From Thiocapsa sp. KS1 (GTDB lineage Bacteria > Pseudomonadota > Gammaproteobacteria > Chromatiales > Chromatiaceae), in the NCBI RefSeq assembly GCF_001499735.1, contig NZ_LN848257.1:457867-490623 (forward strand): a stretch of 32,757 bases of DNA, written 5' to 3'. How positions within the stretch are numbered: the stretch's first letter is position 1; each line of letters starts with the position of its first letter. Made by a program: the position numbers and the translations under genes. Of the stretch, positions 10,896 through 19,885 are shown piece by piece. A model generated the notes under the pieces. That model searched no databases. It was not told where the DNA came from and saw nothing but the letters and a program-made list of their open reading frames with translations.

Positions 10896-13800
10896 GTGAA
10901 GCAGCAGTCAAGTCTCGTCGATGCAGTGAAACCGGGTGCCGACATGGGCCCGGTTCGCATCGCCGCCCTCACGGTCTTGCTGGCCGTGCTCGCCGTGGCC
11001 GGCAACCACTTCAACCTTTCGCTCTTCTTCGGTTTGCAGATCATCTTTGGATCCGTGGCCGTGCTCTTGGCGATTGTTTGGCTCGGGACCCGAGCCGGCT
11101 TGATCGTCGCAGCCGCCTCCGGTGCCTATACCTATCTCCTTTGGGATCATCCCTTCACGCTGTTGATTCTTTTGGCCGAGGCGGCTTTCGTGGGCTGGCA
11201 TCGGGATCGTGCGCGCAGGCGCGGTTGCGAGGTGCCGGCCCTCGGTCTCTCGGTGACGCTCTATTGGGCTTTGATCGGCATCCCCTTGGTTCTGCTGTTC
11301 TATCGTGTCGTCATGGGGATGGTCTGGCACCAGACCCTTGTGGTTGCGGTCAAGCAGTCCTTAAACGGCATCCTGAACGCGGCCTTGGCGGGGTTGGTCA
11401 TCATCGTCGTCGCCTTGGTCAGACGTCGCCCCGGCAGCCTCTCGGCACGGCAGGTGTTGTTCACGCTCTTCCTCTCGGGGTCTCTACTGCCGTCGATCCT
11501 CGTCGTGGCATGGGAGAATCGCGATCTCAAGGATCGTTTGGAGCTGGATCTCGCCGATCGTTTGAGGACATTCGGCGTGCTCGCGATCCACGATCTCGAC
11601 ACACATGCACACGAAGGGCCGACAGGGGCGTCCGAGATTCAGGCCCATGTGCAGGAGATGACCCGGCTCTTCGCCGCCACATTGCCCGAGCATGCAGAGC
11701 TCAAGGTCCGCCCGACCGGTCCGCCCGGGGACCTTGCGCCGATCGCGAGTGTCCCGAATAGAAGCCTTTCCCGAACCGCGGCAGAGGATTTGGTCATTTC
11801 ACTGCCGGAGGATTGGCATCCCTCGCGCATGGCGCTCTGGCGACAAGCGCACTATCGCATGATCCTGCCGCTTGCTGCCCCGACATTCGGCGAGGCTCTG
11901 TTGATCGAGCTCAGTGCGGCCCCGCTGGTCGACGAGCTGCACCGGGTGGTTCTGCGGCTGCTGACAGTCCTGTTGGCGATCGCGGGGATCGCGATCCTGC
12001 TGGCCGACCGCGTCTCATTGTTGCTGGTGCGTCCATTGAAGCAGCTCGTCGAGATCGCGACCGCATTGCCCGCTCGGATCGTCACGGGCGAGACGGTGGC
12101 CGTCCCGTCGTCCGGGCTCCTGACCGAGGGGCGTGTGCTGACCGAAGCCTTCGGTGTCATGGCCGACGGTCTCGCCGACAGCTTCGCGGCGATCGAGCGC
12201 GAGCGCGACACGCAAATCCGGCTGCGCTCCGTTCGGGATCTGCAGGAGCAGATGCTGGCCGGTTTATCGGCGTCCGGGGAAGACGAGCGCACGGCTTCAG
12301 AGCGGCTCTGTACCCTGGTTGAAGCCCTTGTCCCGACATGCCGCTGTGTTTTGTTCAGGCAGGGTTCGGCCGACTCCCTCGTGCACTTCGCCGGGTTCGG
12401 CCTTGGTGCTGCCGAGCAAACGGCCCTGGATCGCCGGTTGAGCAACGGGAATCCCGGCGAAGCGTTGCTCTCGGAGTCCGCGAGTCGGGTCTTTGTCGTG
12501 GAGTCGGCCGCGGATGCGGTCGGTACGGATGCCGCCGGTACGCAGGAGCCTGTCATCCTCCCGAATGTCCGCAGGGCCTTCTGGTGGTGCTGCCCTTTTT
12601 TCGCGCAAGACGGCAGACCCGCGGGCCTCCTGGCGATTGGTCCGTCTCGATTGCGCGAGCCCGACGCGGCGGTGCCGGAGATTCTGGAGACGGCGGCGGA
12701 CCTCGCCGCGCTGGCATTCGACACCCTGCGCACCCGTCGCCGCCATGCCGTTCTGATCAAGGCACTGACGCAGGCCGGCACCGGGATCGTCGTTGCGCGC
12801 CGAGTCGGCGAATCGGATTTCCGCATCAGCTATGTCAATCAGGGTTTCGAGACGCTGACCGGCTATCGAGCGGACGAGGTCATGGGTCTGAACTGTCGCC
12901 TTCTTCAGGGCGAGGACCGCGATCAGCCGGAACGCGCGAGGATTCGGGCCGCGCTTGCGGCCGGCGAGACCTGCCAGGTCACGCTGCGCAACTACCGAAA
13001 GGACGGAACGCGGTTCTGGAATGCCCTGAATCTCGCCCCGCTGTTCGACTCCCGGGGCGAGGTCACGCACTACGTCGGCATCCAGCAGGATCTGACGGCG
13101 GTGCACAAGGCTATGGAGCATCTGGCCCGCAGCGAAGCCTCCTTGCGCGAGGCGCAGGCGACCGCGCACCTCGGCAGTTGGGATCTGGATTACGTCGGCG
13201 GCCGGCTCGAATGGTCCGACGAGACGTTTCGACTCCTCGGCTATGCGCCGGGCGCCGTGCAACCGAGCCGTGATGCCTTCTTTGCGGTCGTGCACGTGGA
13301 GGATGTGGCGCGGGTTCGAGCCGAGATGGACGCCGCGCTGACGCGTCCCGACGGTCATTATGCCGTCGAGCATCGGGTGCTGGGTCCGGACGGCGTGCTC
13401 AGGATCCTGCGCGAGGAGGGGCGCGCGTATCTCGCCGACGACGGCACGCCGGTCAGGCTTGCCGGGACCAGTCTAGACATTACCGCGCAGCGCGCGGTCG
13501 AAGATGCCTTGCGGGTGCAGGAAGAGCGGTATCGACTGGTCGTCGAGAACATCGAGGATCTGGTGGTCCGCACCGATGGACAGGGCCGATTCGAGTATGT
13601 CAGCCCCTCGTATTGCCGCCTTTTCGGTCGCAACGAGGCCGAGCTGATCGGTGGCCACTTCATGCCGCTTGTCCATCCGGACGACCGAGAGCGCACGGCG
13701 GAGGCGATTGCTGCCCTGCAGAACCCTCCTTACACCTGTCTGGTCGAGCAACGCGCCGAGACGGTGCTCGGCTGGCGATGGTTGCAGTGGGTCGATCGCG

Positions 13801-16800
13801 CCGTTGTCGACGCGACCGGCCGGATCGGGTCGATTGTCGGGATCGGACGCGACATCACGGAACGCAAGGTAGCGGAGCTGGCGTTGGCGGAGGAGCGTCG
13901 CCGTCTGTCCGACATCATCGACGGCACGCGGATCGGGACCTGGGAGTGGGATCTCGTCACGAACGTCTTGACCTTGAATCGGCGTTGGGCCGAGATGCTC
14001 GGACACCGCCTCGAAGATCTGATGCCGACCACCATCGAGACCTGGCGGTACTTCTGTCATCCCGAGGATCTCCTGCAAGCCGAGGCCGAGCTCGCTCGGC
14101 ATCTCGGCGGCGAGACCGAGCACTACCGCCTCGAGGTGCGGATGCTGCACAGCGACGGCCATTGGATCTGGGTCCACGACCAGGGACGCATCTCGGCACG
14201 CGATGCGCAGGGTCGGCCTCTACGCATGGCCGGTACCCACGAGGACATTACCGACCGTAAGGAGGCCGAGCTCGAGCTGATTCAACGCGAGGCTCTCGAG
14301 CGCGAGCTCCTCGGGTTGGCCTCGGACTTCGTCGCCGTCTATGACGAGAACCTCGACCCGCTGATCGATCGAACGCTCGAGCGGCTCGGCAGTTTTACCC
14401 GATCCGATCGGGCCTATGTGTTCCGAATAGATCCGATAGCCGACACCATGAGCAACAGCCATGAGTGGGTGGCCCCGGGGGTCGAGCCGATGATCGAGCA
14501 TCTGCAAAACCATCCGATCGAGCATTACTCCGCCTCGATGCGGGAGCTCGAGTCCGGGCTGACGGCTGTAGTTCCCCGTGTCGCGGATCTACCGGACGCC
14601 TGGTCGGCGGAGCGCAAGATCCTCGAGCTTCAATCGATCCAGTCGGTCGTCCTGGTGCCCCTGATGCAGGATCAACGCCTGGTCGGTTTCGTCGGCTTCG
14701 ATGCTGTCCAGGCGCCGCGCGACTGGTCGGAGGCGGAGGTTCGCTTCCTGCGGGTGTTCGCGAGCATCCTGGTGAGTGCATTCGCGCGTGCCCGCACCTA
14801 CTCGGAGCTGCACGAAAGCAATCAGCGTTACGACGAGCTCGCGCTCCAAAGTCGAATCGTCAACTGGGAGGTCGACGCCGACGGTACCTACACCTATCTC
14901 AGTCCGGCGGTCGAGGCGGTCTGGGGTTACCGCTGCGAGGAGCTGGTCGGTCGGAGACATTTCTACGACCTCGCGCCCGAGACCGTGCGTGACCGCGTCA
15001 AGGCCGAGGGCTTGCAGCACTTTGGACACAGGGATCGCTTGACCGACTACGTCAACCCGATTCGTCGGCCCGACGGTTCGACGATCTGGGTGCTGACCAA
15101 CGGTGCCCCGGTCGTCGCCGCGGACGGCAGGCTGCTGGGATACCGTGGCACCGACGTCGATGTCAGCGAGCGGCATCGCGTGCAGGAGCAGCTCGCGGAA
15201 AGCGAGGCACGTCTCAGCGCGGTCTTCGAGAATGCACCTATCGGGATCGCGATCGCGGGTCCCAATCGGCGGCTACATCTGGCCAACCGTGCGCTTGGTG
15301 AGTTTCTCGGCTATGCCACGCAGGATCTGGTCGGGATGCGCTTTGACGATCTGAGCTGTGCGGATGATCTCGTGAATGAGCTTCCCCTGTTCCGTGACCT
15401 CTTGGCGGGAAAGCGGGATGTCTATCGGATCACCAAGCGCTACTGCAAGCGTGACGGCTCGCTTGCCTGGGGCGATCTGAGGGTCGTTGTCTTGCCCGAA
15501 GGAGGCGTCGACCGGCCCGTCACGCTCGGCATGGTCGAGGACATCACCGAGTTTCAGGCGGCGACCGAGCGTCGCCGTGAGCTCGAGGCAGCGATGGCGC
15601 GTTATACCGAGAATCTGGAGACACTGGTCGATCTGGCGAGCCGATCCCTGTCCGTCGACGAGGAGCTCCCCGCTTTGCTGGAGCTGGGCTGCTCGGGATT
15701 GGTGCTGGAGGCTGCCGACATCGGGGCTATCGAAGAGGGTCCGACCTACCGTCCGGTGACCTGGTATCCGCACGACAGGATGGCCGGAAGCGGCTCCGGG
15801 TCCGAATGCATGCTGAGCGCCGACATGGCCGACGCAGAGTCCGGAGTGCCCCGTGTTCTGGTCGGCGAGCAGTTGCCCGCCCAGGCTCGGGAGGCGGGGT
15901 ACGCTTCGTGCGTCGCGATGATGTTGCGCTGGACGGCACCGAAGGGTGCGGCAAACGCCCTGATGATCCGGTTCTGGGAACGCTCGGCGCGTTCGGAGCT
16001 CTCGGGTCCCGATCGGGAGCTGATCCGCCTGATCGGGCAACGCATCGTCGCACAGCAGTTCGAGCACCAATTGCAGGATGCGCTCATCCATTCGAAGGAG
16101 CGCGAGACCATCGGTCATCTGGCGAGCGGCGTGGCGCACGACTTCAACAACCTGCTCGGGGTGATCGACGCCAACCTCTATTACCTGGAGGCTATCCTCG
16201 GCGATGAGCATGGCGATCCGGAGGTGGCTCAGGTCATCGAGGAAACCCAAAGCGCGCTCGGTCAAGCGAAGGTCGTCACCTCGGGCATGCTGTCGCTGAG
16301 TCGTGCCGGCGGCATCGTACTGGAGACCGTGCCGATCGAGAAGACGATTCGTGAGCTGGTGACGATCCTGAAGCAGATCCTCCCCGCCAAGATTCAGCTC
16401 GCCTTGGATCTTCAGCCCGGGCTCGACGCCCAAAGCAATGCCGCATTTCTCCAAGCGGCCTTGTTGAATCTCGTCCTGAACGCGCGTGATGCTATGCCCG
16501 ACGGCGGGAATCTTGCGATCGAGGTGCGGACGGTCGCATGGGATGACTCGGTCCCGCTTGCAGTCGGACGACTGGATGAGGGCGAGTATGTCCAGGTCCG
16601 GGTCATCGATACCGGGTGCGGGATGTCCGAGGCGACTCTGGATAGACTCTTCGAGCCGCTGTTTTCGACCAAGGCCAAGCAGCGCGGGCATGGGCTGGGA
16701 ATGTTCATGGTTCAGGAGTTCGTGATGCGCTCCGGTGCGGGCTTGATCGTGGCCTCTCGGATCGGGAAGGGGACCGAATTTAGGCTGCTGATGCCGCGCG

Positions 16801-17231
16801 CGAGCGCAGGAGCTGCAACGCTCGGTGATCTCGGCACGGCCGACGCGCATCCGGCCAAGGCCATGCTGCGGATTCTCGTCGTCGACGACGACCCGCGTGT
16901 TCGGGACTCGGTCGGGCGTCTGCTGATCCTCGAGGGCAGTCTGGTCGCCTTCGCCGAGAACGGCGCGGACGCCCTCGCGTGCTTGCGCCGCGACGCCGAC
17001 TTTGACCTGGTGCTGTCGGATCTGGCGATGCCGGTCATGGATGGTGCGGCGCTTTGTCGTGCGCTGGCCGAGGCGTTTCCGAGCCTACCCGTGATCCTGA
17101 TGACCGGACAGGCCCCGTCGCTGTTTCTGCTCGACGATCTTCCGAGCAAGCCGACCGTGCTGCGAAAGCCCATCGATCAGCGCGCGCTGCGCGCCGCGAT
17201 TGTGGAGGCGACTGCCCGAGTCGGCTCCTGA
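10896..17231 (+). CDS. Giant membrane-bound hybrid histidine kinase with GAF, LOV and PAS sensors
   Basis: A 2,111-residue sensor kinase. Order, approximate residues: several membrane segments (17-210), a probable periplasmic stretch, another membrane helix (350-380), a HAMP-like linker, GAF (460-613), LOV (619-738), PAS (749-868), PAS (872-995), PAS (999-1123), GAF (1129-1302), PAS (1309-1428), PAS (1432-1558), a weaker GAF-like region (1567-1723), HisKA with phospho-acceptor His1748 in G-V-A-H-D-F-N-N, HATPase (1845-1968; N-A-R-D-A-M, D-T-G-C-G-M, G-L-G-M-F), and a receiver with Asp2042 in S-D-L-A-M-P. I prefer GTG 10896 because GGAG (10884-10887) lies 8 bases upstream; the frame is open earlier (ATG 10857) and an ATG at 10944 is also possible. 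Likely partners are the neighbouring response regulators. Confidence 0.93.
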   Translation: MKQQSSLVDAVKPGADMGPVRIAALTVLLAVLAVAGNHFNLSLFFGLQIIFGSVAVLLAIVWLGTRAGLIVAAASGAYTYLLWDHPFTLLILLAEAAFVGWHRDRARRRGCEVPALGLSVTLYWALIGIPLVLLFYRVVMGMVWHQTLVVAVKQSLNGILNAALAGLVIIVVALVRRRPGSLSARQVLFTLFLSGSLLPSILVVAWENRDLKDRLELDLADRLRTFGVLAIHDLDTHAHEGPTGASEIQAHVQEMTRLFAATLPEHAELKVRPTGPPGDLAPIASVPNRSLSRTAAEDLVISLPEDWHPSRMALWRQAHYRMILPLAAPTFGEALLIELSAAPLVDELHRVVLRLLTVLLAIAGIAILLADRVSLLLVRPLKQLVEIATALPARIVTGETVAVPSSGLLTEGRVLTEAFGVMADGLADSFAAIERERDTQIRLRSVRDLQEQMLAGLSASGEDERTASERLCTLVEALVPTCRCVLFRQGSADSLVHFAGFGLGAAEQTALDRRLSNGNPGEALLSESASRVFVVESAADAVGTDAAGTQEPVILPNVRRAFWWCCPFFAQDGRPAGLLAIGPSRLREPDAAVPEILETAADLAALAFDTLRTRRRHAVLIKALTQAGTGIVVARRVGESDFRISYVNQGFETLTGYRADEVMGLNCRLLQGEDRDQPERARIRAALAAGETCQVTLRNYRKDGTRFWNALNLAPLFDSRGEVTHYVGIQQDLTAVHKAMEHLARSEASLREAQATAHLGSWDLDYVGGRLEWSDETFRLLGYAPGAVQPSRDAFFAVVHVEDVARVRAEMDAALTRPDGHYAVEHRVLGPDGVLRILREEGRAYLADDGTPVRLAGTSLDITAQRAVEDALRVQEERYRLVVENIEDLVVRTDGQGRFEYVSPSYCRLFGRNEAELIGGHFMPLVHPDDRERTAEAIAALQNPPYTCLVEQRAETVLGWRWLQWVDRAVVDATGRIGSIVGIGRDITERKVAELALAEERRRLSDIIDGTRIGTWEWDLVTNVLTLNRRWAEMLGHRLEDLMPTTIETWRYFCHPEDLLQAEAELARHLGGETEHYRLEVRMLHSDGHWIWVHDQGRISARDAQGRPLRMAGTHEDITDRKEAELELIQREALERELLGLASDFVAVYDENLDPLIDRTLERLGSFTRSDRAYVFRIDPIADTMSNSHEWVAPGVEPMIEHLQNHPIEHYSASMRELESGLTAVVPRVADLPDAWSAERKILELQSIQSVVLVPLMQDQRLVGFVGFDAVQAPRDWSEAEVRFLRVFASILVSAFARARTYSELHESNQRYDELALQSRIVNWEVDADGTYTYLSPAVEAVWGYRCEELVGRRHFYDLAPETVRDRVKAEGLQHFGHRDRLTDYVNPIRRPDGSTIWVLTNGAPVVAADGRLLGYRGTDVDVSERHRVQEQLAESEARLSAVFENAPIGIAIAGPNRRLHLANRALGEFLGYATQDLVGMRFDDLSCADDLVNELPLFRDLLAGKRDVYRITKRYCKRDGSLAWGDLRVVVLPEGGVDRPVTLGMVEDITEFQAATERRRELEAAMARYTENLETLVDLASRSLSVDEELPALLELGCSGLVLEAADIGAIEEGPTYRPVTWYPHDRMAGSGSGSECMLSADMADAESGVPRVLVGEQLPAQAREAGYASCVAMMLRWTAPKGAANALMIRFWERSARSELSGPDRELIRLIGQRIVAQQFEHQLQDALIHSKERETIGHLASGVAHDFNNLLGVIDANLYYLEAILGDEHGDPEVAQVIEETQSALGQAKVVTSGMLSLSRAGGIVLETVPIEKTIRELVTILKQILPAKIQLALDLQPGLDAQSNAAFLQAALLNLVLNARDAMPDGGNLAIEVRTVAWDDSVPLAVGRLDEGEYVQVRVIDTGCGMSEATLDRLFEPLFSTKAKQRGHGLGMFMVQEFVMRSGAGLIVASRIGKGTEFRLLMPRASAGAATLGDLGTADAHPAKAMLRILVVDDDPRVRDSVGRLLILEGSLVAFAENGADALACLRRDADFDLVLSDLAMPVMDGAALCRALAEAFPSLPVILMTGQAPSLFLLDDLPSKPTVLRKPIDQRALRAAIVEATARVGS
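12750..13110 (+). other. LOV blue-light sensor domain within the hybrid kinase
   Basis: Residues about 619-738 of the kinase match the LOV subclass of PAS domains, which bind FMN and form a light-driven cysteinyl adduct. The photoactive motif is G-L-N-C-R-L-L-Q with Cys667 (canonical form G-x-N-C-R-F-L-Q). The other FMN contacts known from YtvA are also present: Asn666, Arg668, Gln671, Arg684, Asn699 (N-Y-R-K-D-G), Asn709 (F-W-N) and Gln730 (G-I-Q). The only visible departure is Leu for Phe after C-R. None of the other PAS domains in this protein has this cysteine motif. Confidence 0.9.
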
Positions 17232-17341
17232 TTCGAGCCGGGTTCGATGGGGCACTCTTTACATTTCTTCATTGGAGCGGTGCAACCCCCTTCGCGTATC
17301 TTGAGCGCAGATCGTTCCCTCCCGCGCTTGGAGCAAGCTGT

Positions 17342-18439
17342 ATGTTGGTTGTTGCTTCAATTCTTTCGAGTGCGCTGGCTGCCTGGATTCTTCTTCGCGG
17401 ACTTTATCCTTTGTCGTATCGCATCGGTCTGTTGGACAGGCCGGACCGGAAACGGAAACGCCACGAGAGGCCGGTTCCGCTGATCGGAGGTATTGCAATC
17501 TACGGTGGAATTCTGGCCGGATCTCTGTGGTGGCTTCCGCTTTCTTCTTCTCATCTCTTCATGCTGCTCGGTGCAGGCTTGCTGGTCGCGCTGGGTGCCT
17601 TCGACGATCGTTTCAAACTCGGCGTCGGCGTTCGTTTTCTCGGACAATCGATGAGTGCGCTTCTCATGATCTTCGGCGCCGATGTCCAACTCGACTCGTT
17701 CGGTAATCTTCTCGGGAACGGGCCGGTTGTGCTCGGAGCCCTTGCAGTTCCTCTGACCCTGATCGCGATCGTGGGCATGATCAATGCCTTTAATATGATC
17801 GACGGGATGGACGGTCTCGCCGGAGGTTTGACGCTCATTGCGCTGGGCAGTCTGCTGATGCTTCCGGGAGTGCCGGGAACCTCCCTTATTTTGCTTGTTC
17901 CGCTTTGCGCCGCCCTGCTGCCGTTCATGGTCTACAACCTCGGACTCTTCGGATGCGCGGGACGCAAGGTCTTCTTAGGTGACTCCGGCAGTATGCTGTT
18001 GGGATACCTGGTGGCTTGGGCGATGATCGTGTCCTCACAGGGGTCTGGATCACTGATGACGCCGGTGCTGGCGCTCTGGCTCGTAGCTATACCCTTGTTG
18101 GATACGCTCGGCACTATTGCGAGGCGCATCCGACGGGGAACTTCGCCCTTCGAGGCCGATAACCGGCACCTTCACCATTATCTATTGCGTATCCTTGGAC
18201 GACCGAAAACCGTACTGCTCGCAATTCTCGCATGTGCCGCCTTCATGGCCTCGATCACGATGCTTGCCGCCTTAAGGTCTGTGCATGATGTCATCCTTTT
18301 CTACCTCTTTGTCATCACCTGGTGTATTTACTTCGCGGCGCTTGGGAGGTTACCCGGACTCGTCCGCTGGTCCCGCCGAGCACGCCGTCGGATCGCCCCG
18401 CGGATGGAGGCGGTCGCGCGTGAAACCGGATCTTCATGA
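17342..18439 (+). CDS. wecA: WecA-type undecaprenyl-phosphate sugar-1-phosphate transferase
   Basis: An integral membrane enzyme that starts polysaccharide synthesis by moving a sugar-1-phosphate (GlcNAc-1-P in E. coli WecA) onto undecaprenyl phosphate. The 365 residues match E. coli WecA (367) and show all family motifs: P-L-I-G-G near 45-50, Asp88-Asp89 (F-D-D-R-F), N148-A-F-N-M-I-D-G-M-D-G, F-L-G-D214-S-G-S and the C-terminal H276-L-H-H box. About ten or eleven hydrophobic helices are visible. The ATG at 17342 has GGAG (17330-17333) 8 bases upstream, so the longer open frame, which overlaps the kinase gene, is not used. It overlaps rfaH by ATGA. The exact donor sugar cannot be told from sequence; MraY is excluded by the WecA-like C-terminal box. 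Confidence 0.88.
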   Translation: MLVVASILSSALAAWILLRGLYPLSYRIGLLDRPDRKRKRHERPVPLIGGIAIYGGILAGSLWWLPLSSSHLFMLLGAGLLVALGAFDDRFKLGVGVRFLGQSMSALLMIFGADVQLDSFGNLLGNGPVVLGALAVPLTLIAIVGMINAFNMIDGMDGLAGGLTLIALGSLLMLPGVPGTSLILLVPLCAALLPFMVYNLGLFGCAGRKVFLGDSGSMLLGYLVAWAMIVSSQGSGSLMTPVLALWLVAIPLLDTLGTIARRIRRGTSPFEADNRHLHHYLLRILGRPKTVLLAILACAAFMASITMLAALRSVHDVILFYLFVITWCIYFAALGRLPGLVRWSRRARRRIAPRMEAVARETGSS

Positions 18440-18936
18440 TGAGCGAGCAGGCTCGATGGTTTGTGGTTCAGTCCAAGCCGAGGCAGGCGTATCGCGCCGA
18501 GCTTAATCTTGCGCGGCAAGGATACGTGGTCTATCACCCGCGGATCTTGCGCGAGCGTGTCAGGCGCGGGAAGCGTTGCGCCGCGGAAGAGTCACTCTTC
18601 ACGAATTATCTCTTCATTCGACTGCAACGTTGGGTCGACAATTGGTCTCCGCTGCGTTCGACCTTCGGCGTATATCGCTTGGTTTCGTTCGGGAACGAGC
18701 CGACTCCGGTTCCGGACGAGCTGATTGCGGCAATTCAAAATCGCCTCCTAGTCCCTTCGATTCAAACCGTATTTCATCCGGGCCAGGGTGTTCAAGTCAC
18801 ACAAGGCCCATTCAACGGACTTGAGGCGATCTTCACTGCCTATGATGGAGAAGATCGTGCTCGGATACTCATCGAGATGCTCGGCCGACCGATTCAGGTC
18901 GGTCTACCTTTGTCGGCTCTTCGATGTTCAGCCTAA
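18436..18936 (+). CDS. rfaH: RfaH-type NusG-paralogue antiterminator
   Basis: RfaH joins RNA polymerase paused at ops sites and promotes transcription and translation of long polysaccharide and virulence operons. The 166-residue product aligns along its length with RfaH: W-F-V-V-Q-S-K-P-R-Q at the N-terminus, R-R-G-K-R-C-A-A-E-E-S-L-F-T-N-Y-L-F near 43-60 (compare R-G-K-R-x-x-x-x-E-P-L-F-P-N-Y-L-F in E. coli), then a KOW-like C-terminal domain with G-P-F-N-G-L-E-A-I-F. Its ATG overlaps the wecA stop, so the two are co-translated. Pairing of an RfaH/UpxY-type regulator with a WecA-type transferase is typical of the head of a polysaccharide cluster, yet no glycosyltransferases follow here. Confidence 0.88.
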   Translation: MMSEQARWFVVQSKPRQAYRAELNLARQGYVVYHPRILRERVRRGKRCAAEESLFTNYLFIRLQRWVDNWSPLRSTFGVYRLVSFGNEPTPVPDELIAAIQNRLLVPSIQTVFHPGQGVQVTQGPFNGLEAIFTAYDGEDRARILIEMLGRPIQVGLPLSALRCSA

Positions 18937-18988
18937 AGGGCTCGGAGGATTGGGATCTCGCTTTTCCCTTGTTGATGATGATTGATGT

Positions 18989-19591
18989 ATGATCGATTTC
19001 CTTCTCAACGGCCTGCGAAGCAGTGCTCGGACACGCTATGCGGACAAGATCCGTGATCAATACGATTGTGTCTCTGCCTATTCACGCGTCATCACCGCGT
19101 CTTCTACCTATTCTCCCATGAGCTCGGTCTGTGATATTCGGATTCGCCGCGATCTTGATTTCGGCACCTCGTCGAAGGAGGTCAAGAGTTGTCTCGGTCG
19201 TCCGCAGCATTCCGTTGACTCCCTGAATCCCTTGACCGAGGCAATCTTTGTCTATCGCTACCGATTGGATGAGTATCGTATCCGTGAAGAGCTCCATTTT
19301 TCATCTTATGGACTCTTCTATGTTACCCGGACCTTCTCCTCCGCATCGCCGAGACAATATGAGACACTTCTGCACGTTTTGTCTGATAAGTATCTGAGCG
19401 GAAAGGTATTCGACGGCATTAAGAAGAAGATTGTCGATTCGCGTGGCCGCGAGATCATGACCACGTCGAGCCCGGCCGTCGTCGTAGAATATCTTGCACC
19501 CCTGGATCCGGTCCTATCCAAACTCACTATCGCGCTGCCAACGTCGCTGAATGAGATTCAAAAGCCGGCTGCTATAAGGAGCTGGTTGTAG
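18989..19591 (+). CDS. Unrecognised 200-residue protein with a BamE/SmpA-like segment
   Basis: I do not recognise this protein as a named family. Residues about 56-117 read L-D-F-G-T-S-S-K-E-V-K-S-C-L-G-R-P, then a Y-R-Y-R strand and a L-H-F strand, which resembles the SmpA/OmlA (BamE) pattern of G-x-t-x-x-x-V-x-x-x-L-G-x-P followed by tyrosine-rich beta strands; this similarity is an inference by eye. No signal peptide or lipobox is visible. The start ATG 18989 is the first after an in-frame stop and has no good ribosome-binding site. Base composition is lower in GC than its neighbours (42% and 52% in two 60-base lines counted), which hints at a different origin. It follows rfaH by 52 bases and may share its transcript. 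Confidence 0.6.
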   Translation: MIDFLLNGLRSSARTRYADKIRDQYDCVSAYSRVITASSTYSPMSSVCDIRIRRDLDFGTSSKEVKSCLGRPQHSVDSLNPLTEAIFVYRYRLDEYRIREELHFSSYGLFYVTRTFSSASPRQYETLLHVLSDKYLSGKVFDGIKKKIVDSRGREIMTTSSPAVVVEYLAPLDPVLSKLTIALPTSLNEIQKPAAIRSWL

Positions 19592-19885
19592 GCTTTGACG
19601 CGATCGTCCTTGGTCCGAGGGGCCCGGATCCCGTTGTACGCTCGGCGGGGCTTGGCTGGAGGCTCGGTCGCGTCTATGGCATCTTTCGAGGATGGCTCGG
19701 ATCGTGTTTTCCTGATGTGGAAACCGATGCGCGGTCTTGCGCTGTCCCGGGCCATCGGCGAGCATAGCCGAGAGTCTGGCTCGGGCTTACGATTTGGCCT
19801 TCGAGCCGAGGGCGTTTCAGCGGCCGCTGTCCGGAGTCCAATATTCAGGGGGAAACGTGATGTGGCCCGACCGGGAGGGAGATCA

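Noticed and set aside
15273-16850. 525-codon - strand frame inside the hybrid kinase gene
   Set aside because: It is antisense to PAS, GAF and kinase domains that are clearly coding, and has no ribosome-binding site or motif.
18409-18420. ops-like sequence GGCGGTCGCGCG at the end of wecA, matching 10 of 12 bases of the E. coli ops element
   Set aside because: It lies within GC-rich coding sequence where such a match is easily found by chance, the mismatches include core positions, and no long operon follows.
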